64,000 bases of DNA from an uncultured Ilumatobacter sp. (GCA_905182555.1 CAJJBX010000003.1:152698-216697); one strand, 5' to 3'; counted from the stretch's first letter, positions 44,705 to 54,703 are shown. Made by a program: numbers and translations. The notes: a model not told the origin generated them from the sequence alone.

Positions 44705-45943
44705 GTGAAAGAAGCATTCGGAGTACTCTCGACCGACTGGCGTGAAGGCATCAACTGGCAAGAGGTCCGTGAGTGGCGCCTGAAGCGTGCACGCGAGACA
44801 ATGAAACGCAACGGCCTTGGTGCGATGTTGTTGATGTACGACGAGAACATCCGCTACGTCACCTCGACAATGACGCCGGGGTGGAACCAGCTGAAGCCGG
44901 GTCTTCGGTATGCCGTACTTACCGAGGGCAAAGAGCCGATTCTGTATGAGCAGGGCGATATCGGGTACCACATCCGAGAGCACTCTCCGTGGATTCCGAA
45001 AGAGAACGTGCGGTACTCGTACGCGTGGATTAAAGGCGCCGCAGGCCCTGCCTCCACCGCTCAGGTGGCGAAATTCAGCGATGCACTGATGAACGATCTC
45101 GAAGATGCTGGAGTCACCGACCAACCGGTTGGTGTCGACTTCATGGATCTGAACATGATTAGGGCATTTGAGGAACGCGGCATCAACTGGGTCGATGGAA
45201 TGACCCCCATGATGGAAGCTCGTTCGATCAAGAGCCCAAACGAAATCAAGGCAATGCGGATGGTTGGATCGATCTGTGACGTCACTCACTACCAACTCTC
45301 ACAATGGTTAAAGCCGGGTGTCACCGAGAACGAGGTCACCGCTTTCGCGATGCAATACCTCTACAACATCCCGGGGATGGAGAACGTGGAGGACGTCATT
45401 GTCTCATCGGGTCCCAACGCGTGGCCAAACTGGCGAAATCACGGCGATCGCATCATTCGGCCTGGCGACATAGTCATTATCGACCTCGCTGCACTCACGT
45501 GGAATGGTTTCAAGTCATGCGTCTACCGCACGTATTGCGTTGGAGGCAAGCCGACAGCAGAGCACCAGGAATACTACGACCTCGCCTCCAAGTGGCTCTG
45601 GGATTCCATCGATGCAACCAAGCCGGGCGTTACGACCGCAGATATCGCGTCCAAATGGCCGTCGGCGAAAGAGATCTGGGGATACGAAGAAGAGGACGAG
45701 GCTGCGGCCAACCTCTGGGGGCACGGCCTCGGGCTCGCGCAGTACGACCAACCTGTCATTTCGCGGATCTGGTCACTTGATCACCCTCAGGAAATCCAAC
45801 CCGGAATGGTGTTCGCGCTTGAGACGCAACACGGCAAGCTCCACGAGTTCGGTGTGCGACTCGAAGAAATGTTGGTTGTGAACGAAACGGGTATCGAGAT
45901 GTTGTCGACGTTTAAAAGCCACGAAATCATCTGCACCGGATAA
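44705..45943 (+). CDS. M24 family protein with an altered metal-ligand motif
   Basis: A 412-residue creatinase/prolidase-fold protein. His in LWGHGLGLAQ, Glu in FALETQHG and Glu in VRLEEMLVV are present. The double-Asp motif is IIDLAALTWNGFKSCVYRT: D260 is kept, but the position of the second Asp (normally D-x-x-R-T) is Cys 272. A single-metal site or a non-peptidase reaction is likely; relatives include DddP-like lyases and creatinase-type C-N hydrolases. The GTG start at 44705 follows a GAGGAG site. It is first in a tight operon with the PEP-utilising protein (TAATG overlap). Confidence 0.85.
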   Translation: MKEAFGVLSTDWREGINWQEVREWRLKRARETMKRNGLGAMLLMYDENIRYVTSTMTPGWNQLKPGLRYAVLTEGKEPILYEQGDIGYHIREHSPWIPKENVRYSYAWIKGAAGPASTAQVAKFSDALMNDLEDAGVTDQPVGVDFMDLNMIRAFEERGINWVDGMTPMMEARSIKSPNEIKAMRMVGSICDVTHYQLSQWLKPGVTENEVTAFAMQYLYNIPGMENVEDVIVSSGPNAWPNWRNHGDRIIRPGDIVIIDLAALTWNGFKSCVYRTYCVGGKPTAEHQEYYDLASKWLWDSIDATKPGVTTADIASKWPSAKEIWGYEEEDEAAANLWGHGLGLAQYDQPVISRIWSLDHPQEIQPGMVFALETQHGKLHEFGVRLEEMLVVNETGIEMLSTFKSHEIICTG

Positions 45944-47518
45944 TGGGCGTCGAATCACAGCGTGTCCGCGGGCTGGATGATCCGCGATCGACCGAGGTTG
46001 CCCTCGCCGGTGCGAAGGGAGCGGGGCTCGCCCGCGCGCTCGCGGCAGGATTCCCGGTCCTCGAAGGTTTCATCATTCCAGCAGAGTGTTCCCAGTTAGC
46101 CTTGGCGTCCGCCGTCGAAGTGTTGGATGCCAGGGGAACTGGCGGATCGCGGATGAACATCATCGGCTACGAAATGCCGGAGGAGTTGGTCGCGCAGATC
46201 GACTCGTTCGCGCAAGCTTTGACAGCGCCTTTGATCGTGCGCTCGTCAAGTGTGCTCGAGGGCTCAGGTGAGTGGTCAGGTGCGTTCACCTCGGTCCCGG
46301 AAATCGAGTGTGACGAAGTTGTCAAGGCAACCAAGAGTGTGTGGGCAACGACTTTTGCTATCGAGGTGCTCGAGCGATTCGAAGAGGCCGGTCTTGAACC
46401 TGGGAGCGCCCCAATGGGCGTGTTGGTCCAACCCGAGGTGCGACCCGACTTCGGTGGCGCTGCCATTATTGGTGCCACCGGAGCGATCACGATCAATGCC
46501 GTGAAGGGTTCGCCACGCGACCTCATGGCCCGTTGTTGTTTCACGTCGTGCCGTTCTTGAAGATGGCGTGTTACGCGGCAACGATGCAATCGACCTGATG
46601 GGCAAAGACACGGTGCTTGCGATCGCCGATTTGTCACAACGCGTCAAATCAGACCTCGGTCACAATCTTATCGAGTGGGCGGTGGTCGACGACGAACTCT
46701 TACTCCTTCAAGTCCAGGATTCAGCGGTGCACGAAGCCGAGGAACCAATGGTCGTTCCAGCGGCCCTCGCTCATCCGTTCGCGTTGCACTTTGTTCGGCT
46801 GGCCCACGGGCACTCCGGTGAAATCGCTGACGAACTGTTGCTCGGCTGGCGGACTGGAGCACCCAATGACCTCGTGGCTTGGCCGTTCCGGGGCACCGAC
46901 CGCGATGCGGCCTATGCCGAAGCGCGCCGAATCGCTGCCGACCTCACAAGTCAAGCATGGGACGAGCCTGCTGAAACGGCTATGGCCCATGCATCACTGG
47001 TGCTCCGGCGAATGCGCAGCGACCGTCCAAACGAGTCCATTGAGGCGCTGCGTGATCTACATCCTGTTGATGAGAACCAGGCAGCAACCCTGCTCGGAAT
47101 CGTCGACTACCTCGATCGAACCGATGCCGCTCAGGGCCGACGAGGTCGCGGGCGATGGGAACCCGTGCTTGCTGGTGTGCTCGCCCTGCAAGGCGACGTG
47201 CACGAAGGTGAACCGAGTGTCGGAGGCGTTGGTGCCGGGCGACTCGTGTGGCTCGACAGCTCCAAACGTACGAGTGACGTTCGCCCTCGCGACATCCTTG
47301 TCACGCAGTATCCGCTCCAAAACTATTCACCACTACTTTGGGACGCGGCGGGGATCATCACGGTCGGCGGCGCACCGACGGCGCATCTGTTCGAGGTTGC
47401 ACGGTCCCTCACCGTCCCGGCCGTGATCAATTGCCCCATTGCCGAGATCGTTCGCGACGGACCGTGTCTTGGCATGCTCGACGGCGATGCTGGTCGAGTC
47501 TCGATAGTTCGGATCTGA
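45943..47518 (+). pseudogene. PEP-synthase-like two-domain protein (ATP-grasp plus phosphohistidine domain), +1 frameshift
   Basis: The N-terminal part is a PPDK_N/ATP-grasp domain (GAKGAGLARALAAGFPV, LIVRSSSVLEGSGEWSGAF, VLVQPEVRP). It stops at 46560 after a CCC at 46529-46531. Removing one C rejoins it to VVVSRRAVLEDG and the rest, giving 524 residues. The C-terminus carries a mobile phosphohistidine domain (GGAPTAHLFEVARSLTVPAVI). There is no PEP/pyruvate barrel, so it resembles rifampin phosphotransferase or phenylphosphate synthase rather than PEP synthase, and may phosphorylate a pathway alcohol or enol. The M24 and HIBADH neighbours overlap or abut. The indel could be a sequencing error. 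Confidence 0.72.
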
Positions 47519-47519
47519 C

Positions 47520-48365
47520 ATGACGGATGTGGTCGGTGTGGTCGGCCTCGGGGTTATGGGTTCGGCAATGTCGAGACACATCGTCGCCGGCGGATATGAG
47601 GTGCGGGGCTATGACGTCGATACCGATCAAATGTCGGCGTCGGCTGCTGTCGCTGCGGCGTCGGTGGCCGAGGTGGCCGAGTCATGCGGCATTGTCCTTC
47701 TCTCGCTGCCGACAGCAGCGTCGCTCGAGGCCGTCGCGCAAGAGATTGCGTCCGTCGGCCGTGAGGATTCGATCGTGGTCGAGATGGGCACGCTCCCCCT
47801 CGAGGCAAAAGCGGCCGCGGCGGCGACGCTTCACGCGGTCGGCGTCACGATGCTCGATGCGCCGGTCAGTGGCACGGGTTTGCAGGCTGCGGACGCAACG
47901 CTGGTTGTGTATTGCAGCGGACCGTCGGGCGCGCTCAATCGTGTCCGCCCCGTCTTCGACCTCATCGCCAGGCAGACATACGACCTTGGCGAGTTCGGCA
48001 ATGGGTCGCGTATGAAGTTTGTGGCGAATCTGCTGGTCGCTGTGCAGACACTCGCCGCGGCAGAGGCCCACTCGCTCGGTGCCGCCGCAGGGCTCGCACC
48101 GTCCGTCGTGCAAGAAGTCATCGGTGCAGGGGTTGGGTCATCTCGGATGTTCGACATCCGGGGCCCAATGATGGTGAGTGAGCAGTACGAGCCGCCGTCA
48201 GCGCGACTCTCGATCATTCTCAAAGACGCTGGGATTATCTCTGATTTCGCGCGAGCAACGAACGCGGCGACGCCGCTACTTGACGCCACGATCCCGCTGT
48301 ACGAGCGGGGAGTGCGCCTCGGGCTCGGCGACGTCGATGCCGCAGTGCTGCGCAAGTTGTTCTGA
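47520..48365 (+). CDS. Beta-hydroxyacid dehydrogenase family (3-hydroxyisobutyrate dehydrogenase-like)
   Basis: A 281-residue NAD(P) dehydrogenase with VGVVGLGVMGSAMSRHI, the DAPVSGTG substrate motif and the catalytic Lys in GNGSRMKFVANLL. It probably oxidises a 3-hydroxy acid or reduces a semialdehyde. It starts one base after the PEP-utilising protein, so the two are co-translated. It is a second copy of the family found at 23061. Confidence 0.87.
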   Translation: MTDVVGVVGLGVMGSAMSRHIVAGGYEVRGYDVDTDQMSASAAVAAASVAEVAESCGIVLLSLPTAASLEAVAQEIASVGREDSIVVEMGTLPLEAKAAAAATLHAVGVTMLDAPVSGTGLQAADATLVVYCSGPSGALNRVRPVFDLIARQTYDLGEFGNGSRMKFVANLLVAVQTLAAAEAHSLGAAAGLAPSVVQEVIGAGVGSSRMFDIRGPMMVSEQYEPPSARLSIILKDAGIISDFARATNAATPLLDATIPLYERGVRLGLGDVDAAVLRKLF

Positions 48366-48399
48366 ACCGATCCACCGACCACAAAATAGGAGTTGTTCG

Positions 48400-49173
48400 A
48401 TGCCATTGTCCCCAACAGATGTCGCCTTAGTGACGGGTGCCTCAAGCGGAATTGGAGAAGCAACGGTGGTCGCGCTTCGCCAATGCGGGGTCGTGGTCCA
48501 TGCTGCTGCGCGCCGCGTCGATCGCCTTGAGGACCTTGCAGAGCGCACTGGCTGCATCGTCCATGAACTTGATGTGCGCGATCGCGAGGCGGTGGCGCGA
48601 ATCGGCGAAACCATCCCGGTCGACATCCTCATCAACAACGCCGGAATCGGTCGCGCGCTCGGATCGCTCTGGACAGCTGACATCGATGACATCGAGCTGA
48701 CAATCGACACCAATGTCACCTCAGCGATTCATATGGTGCGAGCGGTGCTCCCCGGGATGATCGATCGCGGTAAAGGCCACATTGTCAATATGAGCTCAGT
48801 GCTGGCTTTGTATCCTGCACCAGCAGCGCTGTACGGAGCGACGAAAGGTGCGATTCACAAACTTTCTCGAGATCTCCGTCAAGAGCTTCAAGGCACAGGG
48901 ATCCGCGTCTCGGAGATCAACCCTGGCAGGGTGACCACCGAGTTCTACAACGTCGCGATTGACGACGAAGAACAGCTTGCGAAAACCATCGACACGCGCA
49001 TCGAAGAAGTCACCCCCGCCGATGTCGCAGCGTCGATCGTCCATGTGGTCGATGCGCCATGGCGGGTGAACATCAGTCAGTTGGAGATCGTGCCGACCGA
49101 GCAGACCTACGGGGGTTCGCAGTTCGTGCCGTTTAAACGCCGCGCACGGCAATCTGAAAAAGAAGCCCTATGA
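48400..49173 (+). CDS. Short-chain dehydrogenase/reductase (YdfG-like)
   Basis: A 257-residue classical [23 protein letters not shown], catalytic Ser in NMSSVLAL and Tyr/Lys in [10 protein letters not shown]. It is similar to NADP-dependent 3-hydroxy acid dehydrogenases such as YdfG. A TAGGAG site precedes the ATG at 48400. The stop overlaps the acetaldehyde dehydrogenase start (ATGA). It probably oxidises a 3-hydroxy acid or serine-like intermediate. Confidence 0.88.
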   Translation: MPLSPTDVALVTGASSGIGEATVVALRQCGVVVHAAARRVDRLEDLAERTGCIVHELDVRDREAVARIGETIPVDILINNAGIGRALGSLWTADIDDIELTIDTNVTSAIHMVRAVLPGMIDRGKGHIVNMSSVLALYPAPAALYGATKGAIHKLSRDLRQELQGTGIRVSEINPGRVTTEFYNVAIDDEEQLAKTIDTRIEEVTPADVAASIVHVVDAPWRVNISQLEIVPTEQTYGGSQFVPFKRRARQSEKEAL

Positions 49174-50105
49174 CGAAGACCGTCAAAACCGCAGTGATTG
49201 GATCCGGAAACATTGGGACTGATCTGTTGATCAAGGCAGCGCGGACGTCCGACATCGTCGACATGGTCGCGATGGTTGGCATCGATGCCGACTCGGAGGG
49301 CCTCGCTCGAGCGAAGCGGCTCGGACTTGAGACGACCGCGGGAGGCATCGAGGCCTTCACGAAAATGGACTCGTTCGACGAGGTCGAACTGGTCTTTGAC
49401 GCTACGTCGGCTGGCGCCCACCATCGACATGACGAGGTGCTTCAGGCTGCAGGGAAACGCATTCTTGATCTCACGCCTGCAGCGATTGGCCCGTACGTTG
49501 TCCCGCCGGTCAATTTGCATGAGCATCTCGGCGCACCGAACATCAACATGGTGACGTGCGGCGGTCAGGCCACGGTTCCGATCATCGCCGCAATCAACAG
49601 GGTCGCGCCGGTTGCCTATGGCGAAATCGTCTCCTCGATTGCCTCGAAGTCAGCGGGCCCCGGAACTAGAGCGAACATCGACGAATTCACCGAGACGACC
49701 TCGCGGGCGATTGAGGTGGTGGGTGGCGCGCAGTTGGGCAAGGCGATCATCGTCTTGAATCCGGCCGAGCCGCCATTGATCATGCGCAATACCGTGTTCG
49801 CGCTGGTCGAAACCGGTGAGCGCGATGAGATCGAGGCGTCGGTCGAGGAGATGGTCGCCAGGGTCAATCAGTACGTCCCGGGATACCGGCTCAAACAGAA
49901 GGTTCAGTTCGACCGATTGGACGCTGAGTCGGCGGTGCGAATACCCGAACTCGATCGGAAGTTCACCGGCTGGAAGGTGAGCGTGTTCCTCGAGGTCGAG
50001 GGTGCGGCTCACTACCTCCCGGGGTACGCCGGAAATCTCGACATAATGACCAGCGCAGCAATCAAGACTGCCGAAGCGCTCTGTGCGACAGCGGGTGGGT
50101 TGTGA
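49170..50105 (+). CDS. Acetaldehyde dehydrogenase (acetylating)
   Basis: A 311-residue enzyme of the MhpF/BphJ/DmpF family, converting acetaldehyde (or propanal) plus CoA and NAD+ to acetyl- (or propionyl-) CoA. Seen: VAVIGSG-type NAD motif ([11 protein letters not shown]), the catalytic Cys in [11 protein letters not shown], and the [18 protein letters not shown]-terminus that contacts the aldolase. It is directly coupled to the 4-hydroxy-2-oxovalerate aldolase gene by a GTGA overlap, as expected for a channelling complex. This pair marks the end of a meta-cleavage-type pathway. Confidence 0.93.
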   Translation: MTKTVKTAVIGSGNIGTDLLIKAARTSDIVDMVAMVGIDADSEGLARAKRLGLETTAGGIEAFTKMDSFDEVELVFDATSAGAHHRHDEVLQAAGKRILDLTPAAIGPYVVPPVNLHEHLGAPNINMVTCGGQATVPIIAAINRVAPVAYGEIVSSIASKSAGPGTRANIDEFTETTSRAIEVVGGAQLGKAIIVLNPAEPPLIMRNTVFALVETGERDEIEASVEEMVARVNQYVPGYRLKQKVQFDRLDAESAVRIPELDRKFTGWKVSVFLEVEGAAHYLPGYAGNLDIMTSAAIKTAEALCATAGGL

Positions 50106-51127
50106 CTGCCCAACAGAAGCCCTCGGTGTACGTCCAGGATGTGACGTTGCGCGACGGCATGCATGCAATTCGACACCAGTACGGGCTCGACCACGTTCGG
50201 GCGATCGCGAAAGCGATTGATGAAGCTGGGTGCGATGCAATCGAGGTGGCCCATGGGGACGGTCTCGCAGGATCGAGCTTTAACTACGGGTTCGGTGCTC
50301 ATACCGACTGGGAGTGGCTCGAAGAAGTCGCTGAGGTCTTGACCGACTGCAAGCTGACCACGCTTCTGCTGCCGGGAATCGGCACGATCGACAACCTCAA
50401 ACAAGCCCATCAAATCGGTGTCGAATCGGTGCGCGTTGCTACGCATTGCACAGAAGCCGACATCGCCATTCAGCACATCGGCAAAGCGCGAGACCTCGGA
50501 ATGGATGTCGCGGGATTCTTGATGATGAGTCACATGAGTGATCCGGAATCTCTGGCTCAGCAGGCAGTGATAATGGAAGACGCCGGTGCGCACTGTGTTT
50601 ACATCACTGATTCCGGGGGTCGCTTGACGATGGGTGATGTCCGAGATCGGATGCGCGCCTATAAGTCGGTGCTTAGGTCGGACACCCAGATTGGGATTCA
50701 CGCCCATCACAACCTGACGTTCGGGGTCGCGAATTCCGTTGTGGCGGTTGAGGAGGGCTGCTTCCGAGTCGATGCGAGCCTTGCAGGCATGGGTGCAGGC
50801 GCCGGAAACTGTCCGCTTGAAGCCTTCATCGCAGTCGCCAATCTCGAGGGTTGGGCGCACGGCTGCGACGTGACGATGCTGATGGACGCAGCCGAGGATC
50901 TTGTGCGACCGTTACAGGATCGGCCTGTCCGAGTCGATCGCGAGACGCTCAGCCTCGGATACGCAGGTGTCTACAGCAGCTTTTTGCGCCACGCCGAGAA
51001 CGCAGCGGAGCGCTATGGGCTCGACACACGCGACATCTTGATGGAGCTTGGAGCTCGGCGTATGGTCGGTGGCCAGGAAGACATGATTGTCGATGTTGCC
51101 CTCGACATGGTGAGCGCGAAAAAGTGA
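50102..51127 (+). CDS. 4-hydroxy-2-oxovalerate aldolase
   Basis: A 341-residue TIM-barrel aldolase of the DmpG/BphI/MhpE class, splitting 4-hydroxy-2-oxoacids to pyruvate and acetaldehyde (or propanal). Clear features: [14 protein letters not shown] with the metal Asp and catalytic Arg/His, the [13 protein letters not shown] metal-His motif, [10 protein letters not shown] and the C-terminal [11 protein letters not shown] complex-forming region. It starts with a GTG overlapping the acetaldehyde dehydrogenase stop. The usual partner, 2-hydroxypenta-2,4-dienoate hydratase, is not adjacent; the FAH-family gene at 36833 could fill that role. Confidence 0.93.
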   Translation: MTAQQKPSVYVQDVTLRDGMHAIRHQYGLDHVRAIAKAIDEAGCDAIEVAHGDGLAGSSFNYGFGAHTDWEWLEEVAEVLTDCKLTTLLLPGIGTIDNLKQAHQIGVESVRVATHCTEADIAIQHIGKARDLGMDVAGFLMMSHMSDPESLAQQAVIMEDAGAHCVYITDSGGRLTMGDVRDRMRAYKSVLRSDTQIGIHAHHNLTFGVANSVVAVEEGCFRVDASLAGMGAGAGNCPLEAFIAVANLEGWAHGCDVTMLMDAAEDLVRPLQDRPVRVDRETLSLGYAGVYSSFLRHAENAAERYGLDTRDILMELGARRMVGGQEDMIVDVALDMVSAKK

Positions 51128-51149
51128 CACCAGTGGAGACATCTCGGGT

Positions 51150-52825
51150 ATGAGTCCTCAGAACTGCGTCGAAGCGCTGCAGGCAGTCGTCGGTTCCAAG
51201 CATGTCCTCATTTCGGACAGTGCGACCCGCTTCTATCGCATCGGAATCAAAATTGGTGGCGGAGGGGCTCTGGCTGTGGTGCTGCCGAAGTCATTGCTCG
51301 AGATGTGGAAGGTTCTCCAAGTTTGTGTCGCTCATGACGTCATCGTGATCATGCAAGCAGCCAACACCGGAGTGACGGCCGGCTCCACCCCGATGGGTGA
51401 CGACTACGACCGTGAGATCGTGATTGTGAACACACGCGCGATGGACGATTTGGTTCCCATCGTCCGCGGCGAGCAAGTGTTGGCCTTTGCCGGTGCAACT
51501 CTGTTCCGACTCGAGGAGTTGCTCGAGCCGTTGGGGCGATCCCCTCACTCGGTCATCGGCTCGTCGTGCATTGGTGCATCGATAGTCGGAGGGATCTGCA
51601 ACAACTCAGGCGGGAACCTTGTCACCTGCTCGCTAACGACGTCGCGCGCCTCGACGAGCGCGGCCGACTCGAGTTGGTGAACCATCTCGGCCTCGAGCTC
51701 GGCGATTCGCCGGAAGAGATCCTCACCAACTTGCAGGAGGGTAGGTTTGATCCCGACGCTCCGGGCGTTTCTGGCCGGGTGGGCTCCGATCGTGGCTATC
51801 AAGATCGCGTTCGGCAGGTCGATGCTGCTACTCCAGCGCGATTCAATGCTGATCGAACAAGGCTGCACGAGGCCAGCGGCAGTGCTGGCAAGCTCGCGAT
51901 TTTTGCGGTACGTGTGGACACGTTCGTCGCACCCAACGAAGAGCAGGTCTTCTGGGCTGGCACGAACGACCCCTCCGTTTTAACCACCATTCGGAGACGA
52001 ATTCTCGGCGAGTTCGAGGAACTGCCAGAGATGTGCGAGTACATGCACCGCAGCTATTTTGATGCGTCAGATCATTACTGCAAGGACACGTTCCTGTTCC
52101 TTCGGTTCTTCAACAGTTCGTTGCTCCCCAAGTTGTTCCGCCTCAAGGCTTCGGTCGACGGTCTGATTGGTCGTGTTCCACGTAGCCCGGCGCACGTCTC
52201 TGACCGAGTGCTGCAGCGGCTCGGTCGACTGTGGCCTGATCATCTTCCAAAACGGCTCCGCGCCTCACGCGATCGGTACGAGCACATGTTGATGATTAAG
52301 GCCAACGATGATGTGATTGCACCCAGCCGTGCGCTGTTGGAGGAGATCTTCGCTGACGCGACAGCGGGTGGATTCTTGAGCTGCACAAAGGACGAAGGTG
52401 ACCGCGCAATCCTTCACCGATTTGTGGCTGGGGGCGCGTCATCGCGCTTCCACATGGTCGAACCCAAGCACGCCGGTGGTCTGATTCCGCTTGATGTTGC
52501 ACTGCCGCGCAACCTCGAGGCCTGGCATGAGGTCGTTCCCGACGATGTGCGCGATCAGTTGGCGGCGCCGTTCGTCCTGGCCCACTTTCTGTGCCATGTT
52601 TTCCACTACGACTTCGTTGCTCTGCCCGGCGTGGATGTAGTCGCACTTCGTGAACGCTTGGAGACCCACCTGGACGGCCTTGGCGCCAAGTATCCGGCTG
52701 AGCACAACGTCGGCCACCTTTACCGTGCCGAGGCGGGCCTTCGCGACTTTTACGTGGGGCTCGACCCCACGAACAGCTTCAACGCTGGCGTTGGCCAGAC
52801 GTCTAAGAGGAAGCACTACGCCTGA
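51150..52825 (+). pseudogene. dld: Quinone-dependent D-lactate dehydrogenase, frame broken by a small deletion
   Basis: The N-terminal FAD-binding part (51150 to about 51617; GVTAGSTPMGDDYDRE, VIGSSCIGASIVGGICNNSGGN) and the rest (from about 51635; LDERGRLELVNHLGLELG onward to KYPAEHNVGHLYRAE and DPTNSFNAGVGQTSK) are in different frames. Compared with the E. coli Dld type, the loop between NNSGG and LDERG is about five residues short and out of frame, consistent with a deletion of about 16 bases, which is larger than a typical read error. The intact enzyme oxidises D-lactate to pyruvate at the membrane. It is last in the 44705 operon. Confidence 0.78.
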
Positions 52826-52992
52826 TCACTTGCGCTTTGCGATGAGAATAACTGGAACATAGACCTCGGTGAGGTCTGAACGGGCCGCCGTGAGAATGCG
52901 CACGGATGGCTTCGGGAATGTTGTCCTGAATGGCTTTTGTGTCGTCTCTCTGCCAGCTTTGGGTGCCACGCTGTAGCTCCCTGCGTATTACC

Positions 52993-53096
52993 TCGTCGAC
53001 CTCGTGAGGCTCCGGGACCTGAATGTGGACGCGTTGAGGAGTTCGTCGACCTCGTGAGGCTCCGGGACCTGAATGTGGACGCGTTGAGGAGTTCGT
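52993..53096. repeat. Tandem direct repeat, two 50-base copies
   Basis: Two identical 50-base units starting TCGTCGACCTCGTGAGGCTC lie head to tail, followed by the first four bases of a third. The unit length is not a multiple of three, so the duplication would break any reading frame through it. Confidence 0.92.
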
Positions 53097-53463
53097 TGAC
53101 TTCAGCGATTGACGCGATCCTCGTGACAGTTACGAGGCGCCGGCGACGAATCTGGCTGTACCACCTCATTTTCGACCTCTTTGCTATCAGTGAAGCCGAA
53201 CTGCCCCACGAGCAACACAGCAGGCCCCACCAGGCAGCCCGGATGCACCCAAATTATCTGAGCACACCCGTCCACATTCACATCGCGGTTCACCGGTGGT
53301 CCGATGTGAGCGCGGACTGGTGTGATCAGTCCGAAGTTGGGTGATGACAGGGGAGGAGCCGGGCCCGGATGCGCCCTGTCGTAGTCAAAACACAACCGTT
53401 TGATTTCGATTCGCATTTCTTACGTGCCGCAGATTGCTGAGGGAACCACTTGGCATCCGAGAT

Positions 53464-53481
53464 TAAATCATATATAGTACA
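53464..53481 (-). promoter_or_regulatory. Palindromic operator site L upstream of ABC transporter operon
   Basis: The minus strand reads TGTACTATATATGATTTA. On the plus strand TATATAGTA can serve as the -10 of the ABC operon, about 125 bases before the binding-protein ATG. The right half keeps the TATGATTTA arm. Confidence 0.6.
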
Positions 53482-53605
53482 CAATATCGTAGAAGCCTGG
53501 GGGGCTGAAGCGTGCACATAGAGAGGCCGACCTGCATCCGCAATCGGCCAAGAAGAGAACAAGAACTACTGAGCGGCAAAGCCGCAGTTCCAAAAGGGGG
53601 ACGAC

Positions 53606-54703
53606 ATGATCCGTACACCACTTAGGACAACCTTCGGGGTTGTCACAGCACTGGCGCTGCTCACCGCAGCGTGCGGTAGCGACGACAATTCCGGTGCCGC
53701 ACCGGCTGCGGCCGACCCGGCACCTGCTGCGCCAGCTGCTGCGCCAGCCGGCGCCACGATCGTTCGTTTTGCATTCGCGCCTGATCCAGTGTGGGATTGG
53801 CTGGCTGACACCGGTGAACTCGCTGTCTGGGAAGAAGAGAACAACATCCGCATCGTCACCAGTTCGACCTGGGACGAATTCACATACTTCGCTGGCGGGC
53901 ACGGCGACATTGTGTCGATGGGCACGCAGGAGATCCCCGTGCTCGAGCAGGAGACGTCCATCGAGACGGTCACGTTCGGCAAGTACAACTTCCAGCGTTC
54001 AGCGATGATGAGGCGAGCTGGCGACTCCTACGAGACCTTGGCCGACGTGCCACAGGGCTCGAAGATCTGCGTGTCGAGTCCGGTGTCGAATACCGGGTTC
54101 TGGACTGTCGCCGCACTGGAGCTTCACGGCCTCGATTACCGAGTCGGCGGCGGGGATTACGACCTCGTTGTCAACGACCACTTCGTGAACCCGACCAACC
54201 TGCTTCGTGGAGATTGCGAAGCAGCGGTGGTCATTCCCGAAGCAGCTGTGCCGCACCTCCGCAATGGTGAGATCGAGCTGATGTACGAAAATAAGATGCC
54301 ATTCCAGTTGTACCGCGAGTTCTCAGGGATCGATGACGGCCAGAACCACGTCATGTCCAACCTGTTCACGGCGACCGAGGAGTGGTACGACAACCACGAG
54401 ACCGAAGCGAGGGCGTTCCTGGCGCTGTGGGAACGTGGCATCAAACTCTGGACCAAAAACGTCGAGGAAATCGTACGGTCCTACCCGCAGCATTTCGCTG
54501 TTGAAGATGACGCAGACGTCGAATACATGGTCGAGTTCATGCAGGGTGATAACGACTGGTTCGTCGACTCCGTTTACCTCGATCAGTCGTGGATCGACGC
54601 CGAAGTTGAGATCTGGGAGCTCATGAAGAAGCTTGATCCGGACAACCCGAACGTGCTTTCTGCTGATGCTCCGAAGGCTCGATTCGAGGTCCTGGCCCCG
54701 TGA
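53606..54703 (+). CDS. ABC transporter substrate-binding lipoprotein (NitT/TauT/SsuA-like)
   Basis: A 365-residue lipoprotein: signal sequence with lipobox LTAAC (Cys 23), an Ala-Pro linker to about residue 50, then a periplasmic binding fold with GDIVSMGTQEIPVLEQET and NTGFWTVAALELHGLDY resembling the NMT1/SsuA class that binds sulfonates, nitrate, pyrimidine precursors or aromatic acids. A GGGGG ribosome site precedes the ATG. It is followed by a strong stem-loop and two permeases. It is probably the importer for the island's substrate. Confidence 0.87.
   Translation: MIRTPLRTTFGVVTALALLTAACGSDDNSGAAPAAADPAPAAPAAAPAGATIVRFAFAPDPVWDWLADTGELAVWEEENNIRIVTSSTWDEFTYFAGGHGDIVSMGTQEIPVLEQETSIETVTFGKYNFQRSAMMRRAGDSYETLADVPQGSKICVSSPVSNTGFWTVAALELHGLDYRVGGGDYDLVVNDHFVNPTNLLRGDCEAAVVIPEAAVPHLRNGEIELMYENKMPFQLYREFSGIDDGQNHVMSNLFTATEEWYDNHETEARAFLALWERGIKLWTKNVEEIVRSYPQHFAVEDDADVEYMVEFMQGDNDWFVDSVYLDQSWIDAEVEIWELMKKLDPDNPNVLSADAPKARFEVLAP

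Larger units (their letters stand above)
52826..53605. other. Gene-poor 780-base region with a repeat, operator and coding-like debris
   Basis: No intact gene recognised. On the minus strand, protein-like stretches occur in several frames: RILTAARSDLTEVYVPVI with a stop at 52826, EVDEVIRRELQRGTQSWQ in a second frame near 52960, and NFGLITPVRAHIGPPVNRD near 53310. None matches a family I know. A 50-base duplication (52993-53092) interrupts them. This may be a decayed gene. Operator L and the leader of the ABC operon occupy the right end. Confidence 0.35.

Noticed and set aside
43800..44708. Long plus-strand open frame of about 300 codons
   Set aside because: It is antisense to the well-supported GntR gene and shows no family features; it reflects GC-rich codon structure.
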